DNA of 24,817 nt from a virus. The notes under the pieces were generated by a model. It worked only from the letters and a program-made list of their open reading frames with translations. It had not been told where the DNA came from and made no database searches. The translations under genes were made by a program, and so were the position numbers. Positions 1 through 7,229 of this stretch are shown one piece after another. Location of the stretch: IMG/VR virus record IMGVR_UViG_3300037520_000346, positions 1-24,817 of that record, one strand, 5' to 3'. Numbering within the stretch: the stretch's first letter is position 1; every line of letters begins with the position of its first letter.

Positions 1-983
1 CAAGGATTCGTACCGAAGTCATGGTTAGGATCTCTACGACCATTGATAGCTGCTTGCTTCTTCGATGCGTCTCTGTTAAAGATACCACGCTCACCTGAAT
101 GGCTTTCATAGATCGAACACCATTCACGCATAAACTGCCCTACAGAAGGCTTTACATCATACACAGCAGAGTTGTTAGCAAGGCTACGCTGTCCTTGTTG
201 TTCCCACCATGCTCCTGCTTTAGCGTGTGCCATACGATCATCACTGAGATCGCTTAAAGATATCATTGCAGAACGCCGCACACCACCCACAACAACAACC
301 TCCCCGATCTTGCACAGAATATCATGGCATTCAAGGGACGACAGACGACGATTTTTGGCCGCTTGGAACTTCCTAATAACAAACTTGAATAGTTCAACGA
401 GGGGTTCTGGGCCAGAAGCTCTGCCTCCAAAGGTCTTAAGTCTGGAGCCAGCAGGTCTAACTTTGGATACGTCCCATGTTGCAATCTCTCCAGCATAGAG
501 TAAAGCAATGAGTTGTCGTAGTGCTTTAGCCCAGCCCTCTTTGCTGTCGGATACCACGATAGTAGTTTTACTATCGAATAGCTGATCAGGGACTTCAGGG
601 AGTTGATTAACATACTTAGCCTCTACAGAGAATCCTACACCAGTACCACAAAGAAGGATGTACATCGCTTCATCGAAGGACTTAGGATCATCAATAGGTA
701 GATAACTACAGTTGTATCCAGCAATGTTCTGACGCTCCAGAGCCTCACCAGCAGTCATCATACAACGCATGGAAGGCATCACATCCATGTTACGAATAGC
801 TTTCTCTACAGTCTTGTAGATATGCTGTGGGATCTCATACTTGTGTTTGTCTAACAGTTGCTTCTTCATGAAAGCCATGTAGCGGTTAACTGTTTCATCC
901 CAGTTCTCACGCCTGCCTTGTTCGTCAATGAAACGGCTGTAACGGCTCTTGTGGATAAAACTTGAATAGTTATTCAACTTCAT
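1..983 (-). CDS. Adenosylcobalamin-dependent (class II) ribonucleotide reductase, N-terminal part, cut by window edge
   Basis: Reduces ribonucleotides to deoxyribonucleotides for phage DNA synthesis in the host cytoplasm. About 327 residues are visible. The N-terminal cone region has MRCMMTAG near residues 72-79 and NCSYLPIDD at 91-99, where C92 is the likely first redox cysteine, followed by GTGVGFSVE at 113-121. Further on come NNSAVYDVKPS and GERGIFNRDA. The reading frame leaves the window inside N-P-C, the start of the NPC-x-EI active-site motif with the thiyl-radical cysteine. The monomeric layout resembles the Lactobacillus-type B12-dependent enzyme rather than NrdA or NrdD (family knowledge). 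The ATG overlaps the stop of the preceding small gene as ATGA, which suggests translational coupling. The C-terminal half and the stop codon lie outside the window, so intactness cannot be judged. Confidence 0.9.
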   Translation of the reverse strand, partial: MKLNNYSSFIHKSRYSRFIDEQGRRENWDETVNRYMAFMKKQLLDKHKYEIPQHIYKTVEKAIRNMDVMPSMRCMMTAGEALERQNIAGYNCSYLPIDDPKSFDEAMYILLCGTGVGFSVEAKYVNQLPEVPDQLFDSKTTIVVSDSKEGWAKALRQLIALLYAGEIATWDVSKVRPAGSRLKTFGGRASGPEPLVELFKFVIRKFQAAKNRRLSSLECHDILCKIGEVVVVGGVRRSAMISLSDLSDDRMAHAKAGAWWEQQGQRSLANNSAVYDVKPSVGQFMREWCSIYESHSGERGIFNRDASKKQAAINGRRDPNHDFGTNP

Positions 984-1156
984 TCTTCTTCCTCTTCGGT
1001 GTCATCTATTTCGTCAACAAGTTGGTCAAACATGGCTTCGATTCTGTCTTCAAACCTGTCTACCAGTTCTTCTGATGTTATCCCTAAGATCTCCATTAGC
1101 GAGATCTCATCCAGTCTCTTAAGTTTATCAAACAAGTCCAGAATCGTTAAAGCCAT
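980..1156 (-). CDS. Small acidic conserved phage protein (58 aa) coupled to the reductase
   Basis: A 58-residue protein, MALTILDLFDKLKRL at the start and an all-acidic tail ending DDTEEEEE. It is probably helical and has no transmembrane segment or cysteine. The ATG at 1156 has a strong AAGGAG ribosome-binding site seven bases upstream. The TGA stop overlaps the reductase ATG in an ATGA junction. Small proteins containing an ITSEELVDRFEDRIE-like helix are common beside replication or reductase genes in phages, but I know no function for them. An accessory role to the reductase is inference from coupling only. Confidence 0.75.
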   Translation of the reverse strand: MALTILDLFDKLKRLDEISLMEILGITSEELVDRFEDRIEAMFDQLVDEIDDTEEEEE

Positions 1157-1158
1157 AG

Positions 1159-1401
1159 CTACTCCTTATAGTACTTCTTTATCACTGTATCATAGTTTGC
1201 AATCACATACTCCAGATAGTGTACTGCTTTCTCTAGATCTTCTTTACCATTCTTACGTTGATGTCTCTGTACATACTTAACAACATTAGCTAACCAAGGA
1301 TCTAAGGACCATGCTGAGATAACATCCCAAGGTTGTAGTGTTGTTTCCTTGTAATGATTACCACCAACCTGTTTAGCTTGGTTTGAGTATTTCGGCAGCA
1401 A
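1159..1401 (-). CDS. DUF3310 family protein (SaV-like), probable TTG start
   Basis: The family signature is clear: VGGNHYKETTLQPWDVI, then NVVKYVQRHQRKNGKEDLEKAVHYLEY. DUF3310 proteins are small, widespread in phages and sometimes described as nucleotide-kinase-like, with no settled role. The open frame continues upstream to an ATG at 1590, but that would bury 218 nt inside the real exonuclease gene and add 63 residues unlike the family. A TTG at 1401 preceded by GAAGGAG at suitable spacing gives an 80-residue protein of normal size and only a 29-nt overlap, so I chose it. A GTG three codons upstream coincides with the ribosome-binding site itself. Confidence 0.75.
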   Translation of the reverse strand: MLPKYSNQAKQVGGNHYKETTLQPWDVISAWSLDPWLANVVKYVQRHQRKNGKEDLEKAVHYLEYVIANYDTVIKKYYKE

Positions 1402-2107
1402 TTGGTTCACTCCTTCTTTGTTGTTGCCATCCACCACAGTCTTGGCACTGGTAACGCTGATACTTTCCGGTAAGGGATGTACTGAATCCACGCCTTTGTA
1501 GATTGATGCTAGCACATCTTGTGCAGCTCCGATGATCCCCTGAGACTGAGATGTTCGGGTGGGTTCGAATCCAGGGAAGAAATCGCTCATAGACTTTTTC
1601 CAATAAGATTACATCTTGTTTGTTGTACTGCTCCATGACTTCCCATGCTGCTTTGTCTTTGTTCATACACTTGATCCAAAGTTCAAAGCCTTCATGCTTA
1701 GTCTTCTGTCCTAGTCCTAATGCTCTAGCAACATAGTCCAATTTATTACTAGGAAACCTAAATTCCTTTCTAGCAGTCTTTAACAGGTCAATCTGATGGT
1801 AAGGTGCTGGAGGAGACATACCAGCCTCTAGGAACTCTTTATTGAGTGTAGGTATGTCAAACCTAGTTCCATTGTAATGTACCACAGCATCGCATTCATC
1901 TAAGAGACTATGGATCTTCTTTAGCATAGTCTTCTTACCGTTTAGGATACTGCTAAACATTAACTGATCACCTTGATACCACTTAGCGGACCAACACAAA
2001 ACACTACTGCTGTCTACGATCTGGCTGATACTGATGTTCTGTTGGAATAAACCCCAGACATAAGCAGTGTTTGGTGCTGATTCGATATCAAGTAGTAGGA
2101 TTCTCAT
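1373..2107 (-). CDS. RNase H-fold 3'-5' exonuclease with C-terminal zinc ribbon
   Basis: A 244-residue predicted nuclease. The N-terminus MRILLLDIESAPN holds the D-x-E first motif of DEDD exonucleases. VVHYNGTRFDIPTLNKEF near residues 76-93 gives the second acidic motif, and YNKQDVILLEKVY near 160 gives the third (Y-x3-D). The C-terminal 60 residues carry two CxxC pairs, CTRC and CQDC, forming a zinc ribbon. This arrangement matches the YprB-like ribonuclease H-fold proteins often called DNA polymerase exonuclease subunits in phages. The polymerase here keeps its own exonuclease motifs, so this enzyme is probably extra, for repair or host DNA breakdown (inference). The start overlaps the upstream gene by 20 nt. 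Confidence 0.82.
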   Translation of the reverse strand: MRILLLDIESAPNTAYVWGLFQQNISISQIVDSSSVLCWSAKWYQGDQLMFSSILNGKKTMLKKIHSLLDECDAVVHYNGTRFDIPTLNKEFLEAGMSPPAPYHQIDLLKTARKEFRFPSNKLDYVARALGLGQKTKHEGFELWIKCMNKDKAAWEVMEQYNKQDVILLEKVYERFLPWIRTHPNISVSGDHRSCTRCASINLQRRGFSTSLTGKYQRYQCQDCGGWQQQRRSEPIAAEILKPS

Positions 2108-2396
2108 TAGCTTCTGAGTCTGTGTCAGTGCTTACAGTATCATCATGTCCGAAGATGTTAACGATCTTTCCGAACCGTTCAACAAACACTTTATCCTTGA
2201 TATCGTAACCGTAGTAAGCACTGATAGCTTCACAGGCTTTCTCTAACAATGTAGGCCAAGCAATACTATAATCATAGGTAGCATCAATAGTAACTATATG
2301 GCTTAGTGGATAACCATAGTTAGCGTTGTGCTTCTGTCCTTCTTCGTCTTCCTCTGAACTTATTGACATATTAAAACTAATTCTACTGTCGCTCAT
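2088..2396 (-). CDS. Hypothetical acidic phage protein (102 aa)
   Basis: Not recognised. The protein starts MSDSRISFNMSISS, has an acidic stretch EEDEEG, a central part with aromatic residues (YDYSIAWPTLLEKACEAISAYYGYD) and an acidic C-terminal tail. There are no cysteine pairs or membrane segments. Three in-frame ATGs lie close together (2408, 2402, 2396). Only the last has a GGAG at correct spacing, so I prefer it; the longer form would add four residues. It overlaps ThyX upstream and the exonuclease downstream, as is normal for this operon. Confidence 0.6.
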   Translation of the reverse strand: MSDSRISFNMSISSEEDEEGQKHNANYGYPLSHIVTIDATYDYSIAWPTLLEKACEAISAYYGYDIKDKVFVERFGKIVNIFGHDDTVSTDTDSEANENPTT

Positions 2397-3093
2397 CTTC
2401 ATCTCCATTCATTAGGGCATCCCAGGCATTAGGGAATACTTCAGAGCAGACTCGGCAGATGTTCTCTGCAACGATCCTTGTCTCTGCTTGGGCTTCCTTT
2501 GCTAACCTTAATTGACATACTCTAGCAAAGGCGTAAAGGCTCCCACTCCAATACCATTCAGTCATCATGGATTGGGGGAGAATCATCCTAGCTTGCTCAG
2601 GGCAAATACCTTCCTTAAGCATCAGCTCATACAATGTTACCATATAAGCAGTGTACTTGTCAACTGTTTCATTCCAGTCTGTGAAACTTTGTACAGGCTC
2701 TGATGAACTACCTTGCTTGACATTGGGTGCTTTACGTCTGAAATAAGTAGGCTGATAGAACTCTGGTGAGCTATCAACATAGCGTCTACTGACTTCATTC
2801 CAGGCTAACCCTACCGTATGCTTCATCAACTGCCTAGCTACGAATATAGGTGCTTTAACCCTGAACTGGATAAAGCAATGACTGAAGGGACTCCAATGGT
2901 TATGTTTAGCTAGATACTTAATCAGCTTGACATCTTTAGGATCTAACACAGGTAAAGGGAAGTAATGGTTACTTTGCTCTGTGTCAAACCAATCAGTAGC
3001 CTCTGACTCTTTATCGAAGCTAACACGAGCAGCATTGACAACTGTTAAGTCATCGCCCATGTGGTTTAGGTAGTCTACTTTAATGTTGGCCAT
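2383..3093 (-). CDS. thyX: Flavin-dependent thymidylate synthase
   Basis: Makes dTMP from dUMP using methylenetetrahydrofolate, FAD and NADPH. The 236-residue protein has the fold landmarks of ThyX: HNHWSPFSHCFIQFRVKAPIFVARQ near 65-89, then KHTVGLAWNEVSRRYVD, the phage form of the RHR-x7-S motif. Here the leading RHR is replaced by K-H-T, while the N-E-x-S-x-R-Y part is kept. The C-terminus has the expected LRL...EAQAETR helix and final helices. Together with the reductase it would supply thymidine nucleotides for phage replication. The start ATG at 3093 overlaps the nuclease gene by 14 nt. Confidence 0.93.
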   Translation of the reverse strand: MANIKVDYLNHMGDDLTVVNAARVSFDKESEATDWFDTEQSNHYFPLPVLDPKDVKLIKYLAKHNHWSPFSHCFIQFRVKAPIFVARQLMKHTVGLAWNEVSRRYVDSSPEFYQPTYFRRKAPNVKQGSSSEPVQSFTDWNETVDKYTAYMVTLYELMLKEGICPEQARMILPQSMMTEWYWSGSLYAFARVCQLRLAKEAQAETRIVAENICRVCSEVFPNAWDALMNGDEDERQ

Positions 3094-3505
3094 AAACCTT
3101 TCTCATTCTGGTGGCTTGTTTGCTTTCCTCTACAGTCTTCTGCTTCTGATGTATTTCCCACAGTTTAGCCTTTGATGCTAGGTCAATGAAGTGATCAAGG
3201 CTAACCAGTGCTAAAGGATCAGATCTATTCTGCTTGATGACTAAGAGGGGTTCTTTGTCTTTACCTTCACAGTGCCGTATTGCTTGTTCATAGTCTGTGT
3301 AGACTGCGATTCTTGCTCTGTTCTTGCATTCGACACCATATCTAAATCTCTCCAGTGCGTTCGTCGAGAGCCAGACATCCTCGCCTTGTGTACCCATTGG
3401 TGTGCTTTTGCAATCATGTTCGCTTAGGTTGAAAGTGTCTCTTAGCTTTTGTACCACCAGCTTTTGCAACAGTCTTCCTTTGTTTTTTGCGCTTGAAGGC
3501 TTCAA
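3080..3505 (-). CDS. PD-(D/E)XK nuclease, Holliday-junction-resolvase-like, TTG start
   Basis: A 141-residue protein with the order expected of a PD-(D/E)XK enzyme: a basic N-terminal helix (SAKNKGRLLQKLVVQKLRD), then STPMGTQGEDVWLS with the catalytic Asp, then YGVECKNRARIAVY with E-C-K as the E-x-K motif. PLLVIKQNR is the following strand. Similar short proteins in phages are annotated as putative Holliday junction resolvases; resolving or trimming recombination intermediates is inference. No ATG precedes the conserved helix. Two TTG codons exist at 3511 and 3505; only 3505 lies seven bases from GGAG. The gene overlaps the preceding one by about 92 nt. Confidence 0.7.
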   Translation of the reverse strand: MKPSSAKNKGRLLQKLVVQKLRDTFNLSEHDCKSTPMGTQGEDVWLSTNALERFRYGVECKNRARIAVYTDYEQAIRHCEGKDKEPLLVIKQNRSDPLALVSLDHFIDLASKAKLWEIHQKQKTVEESKQATRMRKVYGQH

Positions 3506-3731
3506 TATCAATCTCCGTCCATTGACTAATCCATGCTTTAGGAATGATCATCAATCCATTACACTCATCATCATGTATGGTGGCTGCAATGTGTACACAA
3601 TCGTTGTTCTCAAATGTCATGAACCCTATTGCCTTACACTTTGCAGTATCACCAACACCCTTCTTAGACCATCCTGAGCTGGCTACAGCGTCAACCCATT
3701 CTAAATAAACTATTGTGTCGGTGGTTGCCAT
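3414..3731 (-). CDS. Conserved hypothetical protein (105 aa)
   Basis: Function not known to me. Visible elements are an N-terminal YLEWVDAVASSGWSKKG, a middle CKAIGFMTFENNDCVHIAATI, and ECNGLMIIPKAWI. This order (WxDA..GW, then C-x-(S/A)-I-G-F, then a short strand and MxIPK) recurs in small proteins of many tailed phages. The last 25 residues are very basic (KRKKQRKTVAKAGGTKAKRHFQPKR), which may bind nucleic acid, although this part also overlaps the nuclease gene. The ATG at 3731 overlaps the exonuclease stop by 22 nt. Confidence 0.65.
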   Translation of the reverse strand: MATTDTIVYLEWVDAVASSGWSKKGVGDTAKCKAIGFMTFENNDCVHIAATIHDDECNGLMIIPKAWISQWTEIDIEAFKRKKQRKTVAKAGGTKAKRHFQPKRT

Positions 3732-4399
3732 AGCTCATCTTCCTGTCGTCTAATCCATAACAATTGACCATTCTCTATTACACGTTCTTGATTGTTATCG
3801 TAAGCCTTCAGCACAGCTTCGTACATCTTTAGCTCTGTATCTGCTTCAGCAAGGATCTTATCTGCTTTCTTAGGACCGATACCACGTAAGCCTTCAATGT
3901 TATCTACCTTGTCTCCTGTAAGGATTTGTCGGTAGAAGTTTTTAATAGCTTCTTTGTCGTCGATGTAATAACTCTCTTTCTTGACTGGGTTGTAGTGATA
4001 ACCAGGAATCATGTCTAAGTCTTTGTCAATGGTAACGATTACCGATTTGTCTCGTAAGCTCGTGGCATGGATTCCAATAGCATCATCAGCCTCTTGTCCG
4101 TTGACCACTCTGAAGTCCCAAGCAGTATGCAGGTACTCACGAAGGCGAGGAAGATGAATTGGCCTAGCTGCATCTTTTCTGTTTCCTTTGTATGGTTGTG
4201 TCTTAGCAATAGCATACCTAAAGTTATTAGATCCTGTTAGGTAGCCGACACAATCGTCAGAAGAGAGATCTATAAAGACCAGCTCTTCCAACAACTCTGC
4301 CATAGTTTTGATGGCTACACTCTCAGTCTCTTCATTGCAGGCAAAGCCTACTCTGTAGCAGAGAATGTCACCATCAATGATTGGCAGTTTAGAGGACAT
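3710..4399 (-). CDS. 5'-3' exonuclease of the FEN/PIN family
   Basis: Probably removes RNA primers and degrades 5' ends or flaps, similar in role to T7 gp6. Key points in the 229 residues are IIDGDILCYR (D9, D11), YKGNRK at 70-75, the metal-binding EADDAIG at 103-109 and TIDKDLDM at 123-130, and the helix-3-turn-helix TGDKVDNIEGLRGIGPKKA at 161-179. All expected acidic residues appear intact. It lies between SSB and a second nuclease, in the replication block. The start at 4399 overlaps the SSB-like gene by 11 nt. Confidence 0.9.
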   Translation of the reverse strand: MSSKLPIIDGDILCYRVGFACNEETESVAIKTMAELLEELVFIDLSSDDCVGYLTGSNNFRYAIAKTQPYKGNRKDAARPIHLPRLREYLHTAWDFRVVNGQEADDAIGIHATSLRDKSVIVTIDKDLDMIPGYHYNPVKKESYYIDDKEAIKNFYRQILTGDKVDNIEGLRGIGPKKADKILAEADTELKMYEAVLKAYDNNQERVIENGQLLWIRRQEDELWQPPTQ

Positions 4400-4793
4400 C
4401 TTCCGTTTCTTCCTGATCCTGTTGTGGATTGGAACTATAAGTAACTAGGTCAGTGATGACTAGCTTCTTCAGTGACGGTGAAACACCTTTCTTATTCTTA
4501 AAGGTCCAAGAGTAAGCTCCTAAGACGCATACAGCCTTGGTTCCATTACCAACGTGTGCTAAGACCTCATCACCATTCTTATCCAATGCCTTGATGGTAT
4601 GGTTACTCTTAGCGGTAATGAAGAAGCCTTTACCTTCTTTATTACGAACAGTGATACCCATATCCTCTAAAGCCCTTACAGCCTTCTCTGACAGGTTTGT
4701 CAGATCTACTTGGTACTTACCAGACATGTCGTTAGGCTTGTCCAGGAAAGGCCACATAAGGGTTGCTTCGATACGTACAGGTTTGATATCCAT
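4389..4793 (-). CDS. Single-stranded DNA-binding protein, T7 gp2.5-like
   Basis: A 134-residue protein whose strand pattern follows T7 gp2.5: an early strand ending in KYQVDLTNL, a middle GFFITAKSNHTIKA, then HVGNGTKAVCVLGAYSWTFKNKKGV and LKKLVITDLVTY. The tail DQEETEDVL is acidic, as expected for an SSB that contacts polymerase and helicase. It is shorter than T7 gp2.5 (232 residues). The neighbours are FEN exonuclease and DNA polymerase, which fits. The assignment rests on pattern similarity, not on a strict signature; a structure prediction showing an OB fold would settle it. Confidence 0.65.
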   Translation of the reverse strand: MDIKPVRIEATLMWPFLDKPNDMSGKYQVDLTNLSEKAVRALEDMGITVRNKEGKGFFITAKSNHTIKALDKNGDEVLAHVGNGTKAVCVLGAYSWTFKNKKGVSPSLKKLVITDLVTYSSNPQQDQEETEDVL

Positions 4794-4800
4794 AGTTTCC

Positions 4801-5016
4801 TCAGTTTAACTTTGCTTTATCAATCGCCATCATTGCCATGATGTCTGCTCTTACACTCTCCTCTGCTGATTGTGCAACAGAGTATAACAACGTAACCATC
4901 GTACCATTTGATACAAGTTTGTCAGTACTTATATCCATCAGTATATCACCATCATCACTCCTTGTAAAGCGAACAGTAACAGTTAGTTCATCGATCTTCA
5001 ATGGATCGGTAATCAT
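4801..5016 (-). CDS. Hypothetical protein (71 aa) between polymerase and SSB
   Basis: Not recognised. Two beta-like segments (ELTVTVRFTR and DILMDISTDKL) are followed by an amphipathic helical half (MVTLLYSVAQSAEESVRADIMAMMAIDKAKLN). The start is fused to the polymerase stop in a TGATG junction, so translation should be coupled to the polymerase. No known motif is seen. Confidence 0.65.
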   Translation of the reverse strand: MITDPLKIDELTVTVRFTRSDDGDILMDISTDKLVSNGTMVTLLYSVAQSAEESVRADIMAMMAIDKAKLN

Positions 5017-6656
5017 CAGTGGGTTTCCTTCCAGTTATTACCTACTTTGTATTCCCCTGTTAGAGGACAACGTAACCCTAAAGTTACTCCAGCTTGCTCT
5101 ATAGCATCTACTGCAAGCCTACCAACCTTGTCGGATAACTCAGAAGGACACTCTATCTGCCATTCATCATGGACGTTAGCAACAAACTTAGCAGGTATCT
5201 TAAACTTCTTCAGTGAATCATGAAGATGGATAAGACCTTGTTTCATGCAGATCGCCCCAGCTCCTTGAAGAAGCGTATTAAGTGCTGCGTGTTCCGACCG
5301 TATCCATAGTCTACGACCATCCAATCCTGGCACAAACCCTTTCTCTGCATACTTTGCAACCTTCTCTTTAAGCATTTTGAGAGCTGGCGTATTCTTAAGG
5401 AACGAGGCGATAAGCCTCTTGCCAGCATCTGCGTTGCCTCCGACAATTGATCCGATCTTAGCTGGGCCAGCCCCGTATAAAAACGCGTAGATAAACGTCT
5501 TTGCTTGAGGTCTGGTTTGTAAACCAGCAGCGAGTTGGTTTTTGCTGTGGACATCCCCATTAATCACCTCCTTTGTATACTCTTCATCCTTCATGTAGTG
5601 GGCTAGCATTCTTAGTTCTAACCCTGAAGCATCACAGCCTACTAAGACATTACCAGCATCCACAGTCCACACTTGTCTGGATACATCACCATACTCTGCT
5701 GTCACTGCTGGAACCTGAGCCATGTTAGGGCTATGGTGTGTCATACGGCCTGTGACAGCACCATTAGTGATGACCTTACCATGAACCCTACCATCGTCAG
5801 CAACGTGCTCTAGCCACGATGAAGCCTGTGCAATACGCTTTTGTATCAGTAGGTATTCAGCCATTGCCTTAGCCTCTGGATAGGGTAGCTTAGACAGAAT
5901 AACCTCATCAACCATAGGCTTACCTGTCTCAGTAAACTTCTCAGGCTTCCAGCCTAGCGATGTAAGTCTACGTCCTATCTGATCTCTAGAGCCGGGGTTA
6001 AACACTTCGACATGATCCTTTAGTTTCTTTCCTGTTTTTTCACTGATCCTTTCTGTAATGATAGGTGGAAATATTGATTGTAGATTCTCCTCAATGTTAG
6101 ATAACTTAGACTGTAACTCGGACACAAAAGCAGTACACAAAGGTATGTCTAACTTAAAACCATTACGCTCCTGCTGTGCAACAATGAATTGTACCTTATG
6201 TTCCAGTGCAATGCTTTGCGGTGAAAAGTCCTTCATATCTTCGCATAACTTGCGGTGAAGATCACCAGTGAGGTGTACATCCTGGATACAATAGTCAATC
6301 ATTTGCTGTGTCAGTGCAGTGAAATCTTGGAACTCAATCTTGTGATTCCCCAGCCTTTTTCCCCACGCCTCTAGACTGTGTCCTCCTTCGATACTGGGAT
6401 TCCATAGCCTCGACAGCACGAGCGTATCGCAAGCCTTCTTGAGTGGTATCGTAATGTTCCACAATCTCCGTAGGTGGTAACCGTCGAAGCTGATTAGATT
6501 GTGTCCGATCACTGTGTCGTAATCCTCTATAAGAGGCTTTAGTGTACTTGCTTGAGTATGACATACAACCTCACCCGTTGTCAGATCCTTTGTTACTACG
6601 CAAAAGATAACACTCTGCTTCATGTCTGTTTCGATGTCCAGAACTAAGCTCTTCAT
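5016..6656 (-). CDS. Family A DNA polymerase with 3'-5' exonuclease (T7-like, compact)
   Basis: The replicative polymerase. The exonuclease part has D7/E9 (LDIETD), HNLISFDGYHL at 52-62 and YCIQDV at 122-127. The polymerase part has VTGRMTHHSPNMAQVP at 301-316, motif A CDASGLELRMLAHYM at 341-355, motif B RPQAKTFIYAFLYGAG at 382-397 and motif C VHDEW at 495-499. The motif B position equivalent to E. coli Phe762 is Tyr390. At 546 residues it is far shorter than T7 polymerase (704), and I see no room for the thioredoxin-binding insert in the thumb. The start is fixed by the exonuclease motif near the N-terminus; its ribosome-binding site is weak. Confidence 0.95.
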   Translation of the reverse strand: MKSLVLDIETDMKQSVIFCVVTKDLTTGEVVCHTQASTLKPLIEDYDTVIGHNLISFDGYHLRRLWNITIPLKKACDTLVLSRLWNPSIEGGHSLEAWGKRLGNHKIEFQDFTALTQQMIDYCIQDVHLTGDLHRKLCEDMKDFSPQSIALEHKVQFIVAQQERNGFKLDIPLCTAFVSELQSKLSNIEENLQSIFPPIITERISEKTGKKLKDHVEVFNPGSRDQIGRRLTSLGWKPEKFTETGKPMVDEVILSKLPYPEAKAMAEYLLIQKRIAQASSWLEHVADDGRVHGKVITNGAVTGRMTHHSPNMAQVPAVTAEYGDVSRQVWTVDAGNVLVGCDASGLELRMLAHYMKDEEYTKEVINGDVHSKNQLAAGLQTRPQAKTFIYAFLYGAGPAKIGSIVGGNADAGKRLIASFLKNTPALKMLKEKVAKYAEKGFVPGLDGRRLWIRSEHAALNTLLQGAGAICMKQGLIHLHDSLKKFKIPAKFVANVHDEWQIECPSELSDKVGRLAVDAIEQAGVTLGLRCPLTGEYKVGNNWKETH

Positions 6657-6750
6657 ATTTGTGTACCAGCTTTTGATAGTCTTGTAAGAGTGTATCGTAC
6701 TTCTTCTTTAAGTCTGAATGCTCTGCTATTAACTTATCCATTGCCCACAT
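6571..6750 (-). CDS. Small coiled-coil protein (59 aa) overlapping the polymerase start
   Basis: The frame encodes MWAMDKLIAEHSDLKKKYD followed by more heptad-like helix (TLLQDYQKLVHKYEEL) and a basic/polar tail. A coiled coil is likely from the regular L/K/Y spacing. The chosen ATG at 6750 has AAAGGG at good distance; a second ATG at 6741 is possible. Its last 86 nt overlap the polymerase gene, more than most neighbours, so it may be real but is less certain. Function unknown. Confidence 0.45.
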   Translation of the reverse strand: MWAMDKLIAEHSDLKKKYDTLLQDYQKLVHKYEELSSGHRNRHEAECYLLRSNKGSDNG

Positions 6751-6913
6751 CAGATACCCTTTCCTGATAGTTTTCAACAGCAACCCTAGAGATCTCTTCA
6801 GCAAACCGCATCAGTGCATCAATATTGACGTACTCAACGTTGTAGCCACTGATAAGTTTAGCATCCCATGCTGCTTGAACAACTTCATTCATACTCATGA
6901 CTAAGAATCCCAT
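6734..6913 (-). CDS. Hypothetical protein (59 aa)
   Basis: Encodes MGFLVMSMNEVVQAAWDAK and continues ISGYNVEYVNIDALMRFAEEI. The ATG at 6913 follows AAGGAG by five bases, a very strong signal, which decides against an upstream in-frame ATG at 6967. It overlaps the preceding gene by 13 nt. Small proteins with a similar GYNVEYVNIDALMRFA segment occur in other phages, without a role that I know. Confidence 0.65.
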   Translation of the reverse strand: MGFLVMSMNEVVQAAWDAKLISGYNVEYVNIDALMRFAEEISRVAVENYQERVSDVGNG

Positions 6914-7059
6914 TTGAACTCCTTCTCTGCTTTGATACCAGCTTTGATAGCTTCTCTGATAGCCCATTGTATCAGTATCCTAGCCTCTTCATTAGTTAAG
7001 TCTAAGGTAATGGTAGCAGAACCATCTTCATGCTCTACAAGGTTGGTTACTTCAGCCAC
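6901..7059 (-). CDS. Small protein (52 aa) with GTG start
   Basis: Reads AEVTNLVEHEDGSATITLDL, then TNEEARILIQWAIREAIKAGI and KAEKEFKWDS. The GTG at 7059 has a textbook AGGAG six bases upstream, and shares one base with the TAG stop of the gene before it. The pattern is a short beta pair (EHEDGSATITLDL) followed by a helix, typical of small phage proteins; no function is known. Confidence 0.65.
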   Translation of the reverse strand: MAEVTNLVEHEDGSATITLDLTNEEARILIQWAIREAIKAGIKAEKEFKWDS

Positions 7060-7229
7060 TATGGTCTCCTGTTAGCATCTTGAATAGCATACATGTAATC
7101 ACTGAAGCTAGACATCTCTTTAGCAGTGTCGTTGAAAGCATGGATGACTTCGCCTAATGAGCTACCAGTACGAAGTTGTTCTAAAGCAAACTTCTTAGTT
7201 AGTTCCATCAGCTCTTCATAAGTTTTCAT
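7059..7229 (-). CDS. Small helical protein (56 aa) after the helicase
   Basis: Begins MKTYEELMELTKKFALEQLR and continues TGSSLGEVIHAFNDTAKEM. The same frame is open further upstream to 7406, but that part lies inside the helicase gene and is not coding in this frame. The ATG at 7229 has AGAGGT at suitable spacing and overlaps the helicase end by 14 nt. Function unknown. Confidence 0.65.
   Translation of the reverse strand: MKTYEELMELTKKFALEQLRTGSSLGEVIHAFNDTAKEMSSFSDYMYAIQDANRRP

Noticed and set aside
172-498. Rightward 108-aa frame opposite the reductase
   Set aside because: Antisense to a clear ribonucleotide reductase with intact motifs; no family features or ribosome-binding site.
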